Assembly: GCF_003315135.1 (NCBI RefSeq)
Contig: NZ_QNRK01000009.1
Span: 3,132 to 48,750, forward strand
Source: Roseiarcus fermentans
GTDB taxonomy: Bacteria > Pseudomonadota > Alphaproteobacteria > Rhizobiales > Beijerinckiaceae
Length of the DNA: 45,619 bases
Direction: 5' to 3'
A program made the translations under genes and the position numbers. Below, piece after piece: positions 1 to 6,620 of the stretch. The notes under the pieces were generated by a model. The model saw only the letters and a list, made by a program, of their open reading frames with translations, made no database searches and was not told the origin of the DNA. Each line of letters begins with the position of its first letter. Positions within the stretch are counted from its first letter, which is position 1.

Positions 1-108
1 GTCGCCGCGGCCACGTCCTCGTGGCGCATCAGCGCTTCGCCCACGAGGAAGGTCTCGATGCCGGCGCGCGCCAGGCGCTTGCAGTCGGCGTGGGTGGCGA
101 TGCCGCTC
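1..108 (-). pseudogene. Duplicated 3' fragment of trpC (partial, runs off left edge)
   Basis: These 108 bases match positions 1668-1775 inside the intact trpC without a mismatch and in the same orientation. They correspond to about 36 codons near the C-terminus of indole-3-glycerol phosphate synthase. Identity stops sharply at 109 (1776 in the other copy). The fragment probably continues to the left of the window. It has no upstream trpC coding sequence, so it cannot make an enzyme. The perfect identity implies a recent duplication or an insertion that duplicated the end of trpC. The direct repeat encloses the PEP-CTERM gene and the orphan LexA box. Confidence 0.9.
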
Positions 109-424
109 ACGGGATCGAAACTTGCCCTTTTCAAGTCATTCTTTGCGTGAGCGAAATTGCGCCGATGGCGAAGTCTGCTCAGGGTCGGTCTCCCGCGTTC
201 ACCATGCCCTCGGCAAATGGCCGCTTCTTGCGCGAAGGAGACAGCCGGAGACGACGATCAGCTGGCATAGCGGGCGACGGCGTATGTTTTTCATGTTGAC
301 TTTTGCCGAAGCCAACCTTGTATTCTACGAACGGCCCAGCTTCACGCTCGCCGCTTTGCGGTGCGCTTCCGCGTCAGACTGGCCTGACCAGAACCCGGTT
401 TGGGGAACATTCACGAGGTCCGAC
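109..424. other. Gene-free stretch between the trpC fragment and the PEP-CTERM gene
   Basis: No convincing coding region is seen. The right half is less GC-rich than the surroundings. A possible sigma-70 promoter for the PEP-CTERM gene has TTGACT at 296-301 and a -10-like TGTATT at 319-324 (17-base spacer), with an overlapping TATTCT at 321-326. A GAGG Shine-Dalgarno at 415-418 precedes the start codon at 425. The promoter assignment is inference from consensus matching only. Confidence 0.4.
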
Positions 425-1072
425 ATGAAATGGGGACGAAGCACGATCGCGGCGTTCGCTCTTTTCGCGGCGATGCCGATCGTTGGCGCCGGAGCGTCCG
501 AGACGTACGCCTACGTCGGGGATCCTTTCACTCAGTTTGACAGTCCCACCTACACCAGCTCAGATTATGCGGCCCTGTCCTTCACCCTGCCGTCCGCTCT
601 CGGCGACAATTTCAGCGGCGCCGTCGAACCGACGTCGTTCACGGCGTCGGACGGCATCGAGTCGTTTTCGAACGGGCCTTTGTCCTCGATCATAGCGGTC
701 GTAGACACCAACTCCACGGGTCAAATCTCGGAGTGGGCGATCTTTGCCTGGTACTCCTACGGAACGTCTTCGACTCCCGGCACGAACGCACGTCAAGTTT
801 TCACTTCGTATGGTCTTGGGGATTCGGTCACTGCGATCAACGACCTCGTGGGAAATCACGCTTCAACCCAAGATCAGGTCCAGCTTTGGCAATGCCCATT
901 CAATCAGTGCGAGGAGTACGCCGAAGCATCGACCTTTTCCAATCCAGGCAGTTGGACAGCCGTCGCCAGCGACGCTCCCGAACCCTCCACGTGGGCGCTC
1001 ATGATCATCGGCTTCGCCGGCCTCGGCTGCATCGGCAATCGGTGGCGCACGGGCGCTCCAGTCGCCGCCTGA
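425..1072 (+). CDS. PEPxxWA-CTERM sorting-domain exported protein
   Basis: A 215-residue secreted protein. Residues 1-24 form a signal peptide (basic MKWGR start, hydrophobic core, AGA cleavage region). The C-terminus carries PEPSTWALMIIGFAGLG followed by a basic NRWR cluster, the hallmark of PEP-CTERM anchors processed by an exosortase. The middle is a Ser/Thr/Gly-rich beta-type sequence without a recognised domain, plus a CPFNQC pair that may form a disulfide. Such proteins are usually exported together with extracellular polysaccharide; no exosortase gene is in the window. The ATG at 425 was chosen because it follows GAGG by 6 bases and opens the signal peptide. The longer frame from 122 lacks these features. 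The gene sits between the two trpC repeat copies. Confidence 0.85.
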   Translation: MKWGRSTIAAFALFAAMPIVGAGASETYAYVGDPFTQFDSPTYTSSDYAALSFTLPSALGDNFSGAVEPTSFTASDGIESFSNGPLSSIIAVVDTNSTGQISEWAIFAWYSYGTSSTPGTNARQVFTSYGLGDSVTAINDLVGNHASTQDQVQLWQCPFNQCEEYAEASTFSNPGSWTAVASDAPEPSTWALMIIGFAGLGCIGNRWRTGAPVAA

Positions 1073-1094
1073 TCGTAACGGCATTTACGCTCGA

Positions 1095-1124
1095 GAGGCC
1101 GCCTCCGGGCGGTCTTTCTGTTTG
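1095..1124 (+). terminator. Rho-independent terminator after the PEP-CTERM gene
   Basis: CCGCC at 1099-1103 pairs with GGCGG at 1108-1112 around a TCCG loop. Three further outer pairs extend the stem, and TCTTTCTGTTT follows. It lies 23 bases after the stop codon at 1072. Confidence 0.65.
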
Positions 1125-1374
1125 GCCATGACACGGCGAACTCGCGAAGCTCGGTCGCCGCTCTTCCTGCCAATTCTCCACGTGCAGTCCCCTCGCCTGC
1201 CGGAATGCGGCGTCGGCGGTTCGCGCGCAGAGACCCTCATCGAGCGGCCGGTCCGACGCGCGAGCGCGTCCGGGCGGCTTTCGAGGTCGGGGGGGCAAGC
1301 GCAACGCCAACATGACGTCCTCCGAGGTTGCTATCCATGCATGGCGAACAAGTCCTTGACAGCCGCTCAAGTAT

Positions 1375-1389
1375 GTTCCACCTTTGTTC
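1375..1389 (-). promoter_or_regulatory. LexA (SOS) operator, GTTC-N7-GTTC
   Basis: GTTC at 1375-1378 and GTTC at 1386-1389 are separated by exactly seven bases, the alphaproteobacterial LexA consensus. On the minus strand it reads GAAC-N7-GAAC and lies between a weak -35 (TTAATG) and a weak -10 (TACTTG), about 60 bases upstream of the GGAGG/ATG at 1323-1311. No SOS gene follows in either direction, so the box looks orphaned. A chance match to the eight fixed bases cannot be excluded. Confidence 0.55.
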
Positions 1390-1642
1390 TCATTAACCCG
1401 GAGCGAGACCCGCGCTTGTCCGACCCCATCGCCGAGCCGGACGCTTTCCGCAACCGCAGTCCCGCCGCACGCCCGCACGCACTCGCCATGACGGCGCTGT
1501 TCGCGGCCGGCTTGGGACTTACGCGCGGAACCAGAACGCGTCGCAACCCACTGCAAAGGCTCAATTCGCGAGCCGAGACGGCTCGGGCCCTCTGGCGGCC
1601 CGGCTTACGCGACCCGTCCGAAGAAGGACGGTCGGCTACCCC

Positions 1643-2437
1643 TCACATCCCCGTCAGCAGGGTCCGGGTCGCCGCGGCCACGTCCTCGTGGCGCATCAGC
1701 GCTTCGCCCACGAGGAAGGTCTCGATGCCGGCGCGCGCCAGGCGCTTGCAGTCGGCGTGGGTGGCGATGCCGCTCTCGGCGACGACGATCTTGTCCGCAG
1801 GCGCCAGCGGCTTCAGCCGCTCGCACACCTCGAGCGAGGTTTCGAAACTGTGCAGGTCACGGTTGTTGACGCCGATCAGCCGCCCTTCCAGCGACAGGGC
1901 GCGCTTGAGTTCGGCCTCGGTGTGGGTCTCGATCAGCACGTCGAGCCCGAGGTCGTGGGCGGCCTTGTTGAGGATCCGGGCGGTCTCGTCGTCGACCGCG
2001 GCCAGGATGATCAGGATGCAGTCGGCGCCCCAGGCGCGCGCCTCGAGCACTTGATAGGGGTCGAACAGGAAGTCCTTGCGCAGGATCGGCAGGTGCGTCG
2101 CCCGGCGCGCCTTGACGAGATGCTCGGGCGCGCCCTGGAAGGACGGGGCGTCGGTCAGCACCGAGAGACAGGCGGCGCCGCCCGCCTGATAGGCCCGGGC
2201 GAGCGCCTCCGGATCGAAGTCCTCGCGGATCAGGCCCTTCGACGGGCTCGCCTTCTTGATCTCGGCGATCAGCGCGAACCGCCCCTCCTCGGTCGCCCGC
2301 TCGAGCGCCTTGATGAAGCCGCGCGGCGGCGACTGCCCGGCGATCTCGCGCTCGAGCGTGCCGCGCGGCACCCGGACCTTGGCGTCGGCGATCTCGCGCC
2401 GCTTGTAGGCCTCGATCTTCTTCAGGATGTCGGTCAT
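1643..2437 (-). CDS. trpC: Indole-3-glycerol phosphate synthase
   Basis: 264 residues, normal for monofunctional TrpC. It closes the indole ring, converting CdRP to indole-3-glycerol phosphate in cytoplasmic tryptophan synthesis. Visible family motifs: [12 protein letters not shown] at residues 57-68 with the catalytic lysine region, the [10 protein letters not shown] strand, [10 protein letters not shown] and VAESGI near the phosphate-binding end, all in a single TIM barrel. It starts 13 bases after trpD and is the last gene of a trpG-trpD-trpC run. Part of its 3' end is repeated exactly at 1-108. In many alphaproteobacteria moaC and moeA follow trpC. Here they do not follow directly. Confidence 0.97.
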   Translation of the reverse strand: MTDILKKIEAYKRREIADAKVRVPRGTLEREIAGQSPPRGFIKALERATEEGRFALIAEIKKASPSKGLIREDFDPEALARAYQAGGAACLSVLTDAPSFQGAPEHLVKARRATHLPILRKDFLFDPYQVLEARAWGADCILIILAAVDDETARILNKAAHDLGLDVLIETHTEAELKRALSLEGRLIGVNNRDLHSFETSLEVCERLKPLAPADKIVVAESGIATHADCKRLARAGIETFLVGEALMRHEDVAAATRTLLTGM

Positions 2438-2450
2438 CGGCGTCCCCCGC

Positions 2451-3464
2451 TCAAGCGTTCGACACGGCGATCAGACGCTCGAGCGCGCGCCGCGCCGCGC
2501 CCGAATCGATCGCCGCCGCGCCCTGCGCGACGCCGTCCTTGAGAGAAGCCGCCCTGCCGGCCACGACCAGGGCCGCGCCGGCGTTGATCAGGGCGATGTC
2601 CCGGTAAGCGCCGGGCGCGCCGCTCAACGCCAGGCGAAGCGCCTCCGCGTTGTGCGCGGGATCGCCGCCCTTGAGCGCCGAAGGCTCGGCGCGCTCGAGT
2701 CCCGCCTCTTCCGGGGTCACCTCGAAGGCGTGGATGACGCCGTTCTTCAGTTCGACCACCCGGGTCGGGCCGGTCGTGGTGATCTCGTCGAGCCCGTCGG
2801 AACCATAGGTGATCCAGACCCGCTCGGAGCCCAGATTGCGCAGCACTTCCGCCATCGGCTCGAGCCAGGCGGCGGAGAAGACGCCGATCAGCTGCCGCCG
2901 CACGCCGGCCGGATTGGACATCGGCCCGAGCAGATTGAAGATCGTGCGCGTGCCGAGCTCGACCCGCGTCGGCCCGACGTGTCGCATGGCGGCGTGGTGC
3001 GTCGGCGCCATCATGAAGCCGATTCCCGCTTCGCTCAGGCACCGTTCGACGCCTTCGGGCGGGAGCCCGATCTTCACGCCGAGCGCGGTCAGCGTGTCGG
3101 CCGCGCCGGACCGCGAGGAGGCGGCGCGATTGCCGTGCTTGGCGACCGGAACGCCGCAGGCGGCGACCACGATCGCGGCCAGCGTCGAGACGTTGTAAGA
3201 GCCGGAGCTGTCGCCGCCGGTGCCGACGATGTCGATCGCCGCCTCGGGCGCCCGCACCGCCAGCATCTTGGCCCGCATCGCGGTGACGGCGCCGGTGATC
3301 TCGTCGACGGTCTCGCCGCGCACGCGCAGCGCCATCAGGAAGCCGCCCATCTGCGACGGCGTCACCTCGCCCGACAAGATGGCGTTGAAGGCGGACTCCG
3401 CCTCGGCCCGGCTGAGGGTCGCGCCGGCCGCGACCTTGGCGATCAGGGGCTTGAACGATTCCAT
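2451..3464 (-). CDS. trpD: Anthranilate phosphoribosyltransferase
   Basis: 337 residues, the usual size. It joins anthranilate to PRPP in the second committed step of tryptophan synthesis. Visible motifs: the [14 protein letters not shown] phosphate/PRPP loop near residues 86-99, [15 protein letters not shown], and the anthranilate-site region around [15 protein letters not shown]. The start follows the trpG stop by 15 bases, and trpC begins 13 bases after its stop, so the three genes are almost certainly co-transcribed. No sign of damage. Confidence 0.97.
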   Translation of the reverse strand: MESFKPLIAKVAAGATLSRAEAESAFNAILSGEVTPSQMGGFLMALRVRGETVDEITGAVTAMRAKMLAVRAPEAAIDIVGTGGDSSGSYNVSTLAAIVVAACGVPVAKHGNRAASSRSGAADTLTALGVKIGLPPEGVERCLSEAGIGFMMAPTHHAAMRHVGPTRVELGTRTIFNLLGPMSNPAGVRRQLIGVFSAAWLEPMAEVLRNLGSERVWITYGSDGLDEITTTGPTRVVELKNGVIHAFEVTPEEAGLERAEPSALKGGDPAHNAEALRLALSGAPGAYRDIALINAGAALVVAGRAASLKDGVAQGAAAIDSGAARRALERLIAVSNA

Positions 3465-3479
3465 GAGCCGCGGGCCGCC

Positions 3480-4082
3480 CTAGTGCGTCTGCCCGCGCGC
3501 GTGGAAAGCGGCGGCCAGATCGAGGAAATTGCGCAGGATGTCGCGGCCGTGCTCGCTGGCGATGCTTTCCGGATGAAACTGCACGCCGTAAACCGGCCGG
3601 TCGCGATGCGCGACCGCCATGATCAGCCCGTCGTCGGTCTCGGCGCTGATCTCGAGGTCGGCCGGGGCGGTCGAACGCTCTATGACCAGCGAATGATAGC
3701 GCGTCGCCTGGAACGGCCCGTTGAGACCCCTGAACAGGCCGCGCGCATTGTGGGCGATCGTCGACACCTTGCCGTGCATGGGCGCGGGCGCGCGCACGAC
3801 ATCGCCGCCGAAGGCCTGGCCGATCGCCTGATGGCCGAGGCACACGCCCAAGATCGGCGTCGTCGCGCTCGCCTCGCGCACGAGGTCGAGGCAGATCCCG
3901 GCTTCGTTCGGCGTGCACGGCCCGGGCGACAGAACGATCGCGCCCGGCGCCTCCGCGAGCGCCTCCGCGACGCTGATCTCGTCGTTGCGCCACACTTTCA
4001 CCTCCGCGCCGAGCTCACCCAGATAATGGACGAGATTGAAGGTGAAGCTGTCATAGTTGTCGATCAGCGTGACGCGCGTCAT
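3480..4082 (-). CDS. trpG: Anthranilate synthase component II (glutamine amidotransferase)
   Basis: 200 residues. It supplies ammonia from glutamine to TrpE for anthranilate synthesis; in some bacteria the same subunit also serves PabB. The start at 4082 gives the canonical opening MTRVTLIDNYDSFTFN. A longer frame from 4184 adds only arginine-rich sequence. The class I amidotransferase triad is visible: Cys81 in GVCLGHQ plus the His and Glu of GVQFHPES near residue 173. The LSPGPCTPNEAG oxyanion segment is intact. No trpE is in the window, so its partner must be encoded elsewhere. Confidence 0.95.
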   Translation of the reverse strand: MTRVTLIDNYDSFTFNLVHYLGELGAEVKVWRNDEISVAEALAEAPGAIVLSPGPCTPNEAGICLDLVREASATTPILGVCLGHQAIGQAFGGDVVRAPAPMHGKVSTIAHNARGLFRGLNGPFQATRYHSLVIERSTAPADLEISAETDDGLIMAVAHRDRPVYGVQFHPESIASEHGRDILRNFLDLAAAFHARGQTH

Positions 4083-4242
4083 TCTACGTTCCGGTTGACC
4101 CTGAGCCGGTCTTTTCCGACGCCCCATGGCGCGCGTCAAGCGTGGGCCGTCCAGCGTCGGCGCCGATCGGGAGCGGGCGCCCACGCGAAAGCGGCGGCGC
4201 AGGAAACCTGCGCCGCCGCGCGACGAATTCGGGGGCCTGAAT

Positions 4243-4494
4243 TCAGAGGTGCGAGGCGACCACGCGCCAGCCGTCGACGATCGCGTCCTCGTAGCCGATC
4301 GCCGCGGCGCGATCAGCCTCGGTCATGCCGACGTCGTCGAGATAGCGCGACGGGAGCGCGGCGAATCGGCTGCGCTCGGCGGCGATCGAGGCGCGGTCCG
4401 CCAAAGCGTTTAGGATTTGTTTACTGATCCGAAACGGCGCGGCGATTGCCCCTTGCCGAAGGGAAGCTTGCGATCCGGCGACTGCCCCGAGCAT
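4243..4494 (-). CDS. Small DUF1127-like protein
   Basis: 83 residues. The C-terminal half has the DUF1127 pattern: a hydrophobic helix, then LPSRYLDDVGMTEADRAAAIG, in which an LDDVG(M/L)T element is followed by charged residues. DUF1127 proteins are short, often arginine-rich and widespread in alphaproteobacteria. Several are linked to phosphate or RNA metabolism, but no function can be assigned here. The start at 4494 has GAGG about 8 bases upstream. The gene is divergent from the LysR gene, with a 119-base shared control region. The N-terminal 30 residues are not conserved-looking, so a later start is possible. Confidence 0.6.
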   Translation of the reverse strand: MLGAVAGSQASLRQGAIAAPFRISKQILNALADRASIAAERSRFAALPSRYLDDVGMTEADRAAAIGYEDAIVDGWRVVASHL

Positions 4495-4507
4495 ATCCGT
4501 GCACCTC

Positions 4508-4552
4508 TATATCAAATCCGCGCGTCATGCGCTTGTGTCGGACCCCGATATA
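4508..4552. promoter_or_regulatory. Inverted repeat TATATC...GATATA in the divergent control region
   Basis: TATATC at 4508-4513 and GATATA at 4547-4552 form a perfect 6-bp inverted repeat, 33 bases apart, between the DUF1127-like gene and the LysR gene. It could be an operator for the LysR protein, whose family usually binds and controls its divergent neighbour. No experimental or consensus support beyond position and symmetry. Confidence 0.3.
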
Positions 4553-4613
4553 TGGCGAACTGGCGTTCTTTCAAGGCAATGTTTATGCCGTGGTGGGATA
4601 GGTGGGCTTTACG

Positions 4614-5531
4614 ATGGGTCCTGTTCACAGGCTTCCGCCGCTGACCGCGCTGCGGGCGTTCGAGGCGGTCGCGCGCAAGCTGTCCTTCGCCAGGGCGGCC
4701 GAGGAGCTTCACGTCACCAAGGCCGCGGTCGCGCAGCAGGTGCGGGCGCTGGAGCAGGAGATCGGCGTCCCCCTGGTCGCGCGCTCCGGCCGCGGCCTCG
4801 CGCTGACCGAGGCGGGCGCGGCCGGAGCCCCTGGCCTCGCCGAGGGCTTCGCCGTTCTCGCGCGCGCCGCCCGCGCCATGCGCGAGGCGAAGGGACGCCG
4901 GTTTCTGGTGATCAACTCGAGCCCGTCGTTCGCGGCGACCTGGCTCGTCGGCCGGATCGGCCGGTTCAAGGGCCGCCACCCCGAGATCGACGTGCTGCTC
5001 GACGCCAATCCGATCGACGACACGCTCGATTCCGGAACCGCCGACGCATTGATCCGCTGGGGCGCGGGCGACTTCGCCGGACTCGCAACCACGCTCCTGT
5101 TCAAGGAGAACGTCTTCCCTGTCTGCTCGCCGGACCTGCTCGGCGGCGACAACCCCCTGCGCTCGCCGGAGGACCTCGCGCGCCACACGCTGCTCCACCT
5201 CGAATGGAGTTCCGCCTATCCCTCGTGGCCGGCCTGGTCCGACTGGCTCAAGGCCGCGGGCGCGAGGTCGGTCGAAGCGCGTCACGGGGTGTTCTTCAAC
5301 AACATGGCGATGGCGATGCGCGCGGCGGCGCAGGGTCAGGGGGTGGCCCTGAGCTCGCTCGCCATCGCCGCCGACGAACTGGCGGCCGGCCGGCTCGTCG
5401 CGCCGTTCTCGACGGCCGTCGCGACGCCGTTCGGCTATTACTTCCTGTGCCGTCCGGACGAGGCGCAGGCGCCGCGGATCAAGGCGCTGCGCGACTTTCT
5501 GGTCGAGGAGGCGGCGTTGTCGGCGGCGTGA
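4614..5531 (+). CDS. LysR-family transcriptional regulator (GcvA-like)
   Basis: 305 residues. The N-terminal winged HTH (residues 6-65) contains LTALRAFEAVARKLSFARAA, then the recognition-helix segment TKAAVAQQVRALEQEIGVPL. The remainder is a LysR substrate-binding domain of the GcvA/AmpR-like subtype (NSSPSFAATWLVGRIGRF, ADALIRWGAGD). The ATG at 4614 was preferred because AGGTGG lies 9 bases upstream; an in-frame GTG at 4602 is the alternative. It is divergent from the small DUF1127-like gene. Its inducer and targets cannot be read from the sequence. Confidence 0.9.
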   Translation: MGPVHRLPPLTALRAFEAVARKLSFARAAEELHVTKAAVAQQVRALEQEIGVPLVARSGRGLALTEAGAAGAPGLAEGFAVLARAARAMREAKGRRFLVINSSPSFAATWLVGRIGRFKGRHPEIDVLLDANPIDDTLDSGTADALIRWGAGDFAGLATTLLFKENVFPVCSPDLLGGDNPLRSPEDLARHTLLHLEWSSAYPSWPAWSDWLKAAGARSVEARHGVFFNNMAMAMRAAAQGQGVALSSLAIAADELAAGRLVAPFSTAVATPFGYYFLCRPDEAQAPRIKALRDFLVEEAALSAA

Positions 5532-5536
5532 GCGAA

Positions 5537-5922
5537 CGGGGTCGGCGACTTGCCGACGTCGATCAGCGCCTGGGCGAAGCCCTTCCTATTGATGGTGAAC
5601 TGGCCTCCGCGCCGCCCACGGCGCGAATCGAGAACTGTTCCGCCACGGCGTGCGGCGCCCCGACGATCGAAAGCGTTGCGCGGGCGCTCGCGGTCGATCC
5701 GAAAGCGCTGGCCCTGGCGCTGGCGCTGGAAGGAACGACATGTCCCGCGACGCTGTCGGACCTGCGGCGTCGTCTCGCCGTCGGCTATCTGGAAGGGAGC
5801 GAACTCGCCTTCGACCAGATCGCCATACTGCTCGGATACGGCGGCGGCGCCATGCGTTCCGGCGGTGGACCGGGACCTCGCTGTCCGCCGCGCGGCGGGG
5901 TCGTCTCGCGACGACGGCCTGA
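5537..5922 (+). pseudogene. Truncated, frameshifted AraC-family regulator (C-terminal HTH remnant)
   Basis: In one frame (about 5620-5850) the DNA encodes SVARALAVDPKALALALALEG followed by LRRRLAVGYLEGSELAFDQIA and ILLGYGGGA. This matches the double HTH of AraC regulators with a ligand-binding-type N-domain, which usually continue GYSEPSAFHRAFRRWTGTSP. The continuation FRRWTGTSLSAARRGRLA is present, but in another frame (the frame ending at 5922), so one frameshift lies near 5845-5865. The N-terminal sensor domain is missing and no start codon with a ribosome site is seen. It lies directly behind the LysR gene. Confidence 0.75.
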
Positions 5923-5951
5923 GCCGGCGCAGGGTCGCCGCGCGCGCCTCG

Positions 5952-6620
5952 TCAACTCCCGTCGAGCCAGCCTTTGCTCGATGCGTAGCGGACGAGTTCG
6001 ACCCGCGTCTGAAACCCGAGCTTCTCCATGCCGCGCGCCTTGTAGGTTTCGACCGACTTGACGCTGACGTTGAGCTGGGTGGCGATCTCCTTGTGGCTGT
6101 AGCCGGCGGCGGTGAGTTTCAGAACCTCGTTCTCGCGCTCGCTCAACTCCACCCCCGGGCGGTTTTCGATATCCTGCTTCTGCGACGGCCCGCCGAGCAG
6201 CTTTCCGGCGATCAGCGGATCGATGTAGACGCCCCCCTCGGCGACGAACCGGATCGCGCGGACGAGCTGGTCGCCCGAGGACCGCTTGAGAATGTAGCCG
6301 TTGACGCCGAGTTCGAGCATTTGCCGCAGATAGCCGACGTCTTCATGCACCGTATGCACCAGGATCCGCGTGCGCGGCGCGGCCTCCCTCAGCCGCTCGG
6401 CGACCTTGGTCCCGCCGAGGCCCGGCATCGAGACGTCGAGCACCAGCACGTCCGGCTTCAGGTCGGTCGCGAGCCTCGCAGCGGTCACGCCGTCCCCGGC
6501 CTCGCCGACCACGATCATGTCCCCGCTCGATTCGATCAGCGCCTTGACGCCCGCCAGGACCACGGGATGGTCGTCCGCCACGACGATACGCAATTCAGCG
6601 ACGGGTGTCTGTCGAGGCAT
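5952..6620 (-). CDS. NarL/FixJ-type response regulator
   Basis: 222 residues. The receiver domain (residues 9-125) has the acidic pair in VVADDHPVV, the phospho-acceptor Asp62 in VLDVSMPG and the conserved Lys of YILKRSSG. The LuxR-type HTH (about residues 155-215) shows LSEREN-EVLKLTAAGYSHKEIA and the recognition helix VKSVETYKARGMEKLG. Its start overlaps the end of the histidine kinase gene by 26 bases, so the two are translationally coupled and form a cognate pair. Target genes are unknown. Confidence 0.95.
   Translation of the reverse strand: MPRQTPVAELRIVVADDHPVVLAGVKALIESSGDMIVVGEAGDGVTAARLATDLKPDVLVLDVSMPGLGGTKVAERLREAAPRTRILVHTVHEDVGYLRQMLELGVNGYILKRSSGDQLVRAIRFVAEGGVYIDPLIAGKLLGGPSQKQDIENRPGVELSERENEVLKLTAAGYSHKEIATQLNVSVKSVETYKARGMEKLGFQTRVELVRYASSKGWLDGS

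Larger units (their letters stand above)
1073..1642. other. Long gap between the PEP-CTERM gene and trpC, possible gene relic
   Basis: No recognised gene. On the minus strand a LexA box (1375-1389) is followed by GGAGG (1323-1319) and an ATG at 1313, which opens a 102-codon frame running to 1005 through the terminator and into the PEP-CTERM gene. That product (MLALRLPPRPRKPPGRAR...) is arginine/proline-rich and matches nothing I know. It passes a run of seven G bases near 1289, so a frameshifted relic is possible. A 7-bp hairpin (CGAGCCG at 1569-1575 with CGGCTCG at 1579-1585) and a 6-bp hairpin (1614-1631) lie just downstream of trpC and may help end the trp transcript. Confidence 0.4.

Noticed and set aside
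1356-1384. TTGACA at 1356-1361 as a plus-strand promoter
   Set aside because: No acceptable -10 at 16-18 bases and no plus-strand gene follows.
1122-2054. 310-codon plus-strand frame running from the gap into trpC
   Set aside because: Overlaps trpC antisense, lacks a ribosome site and has no recognisable domain.
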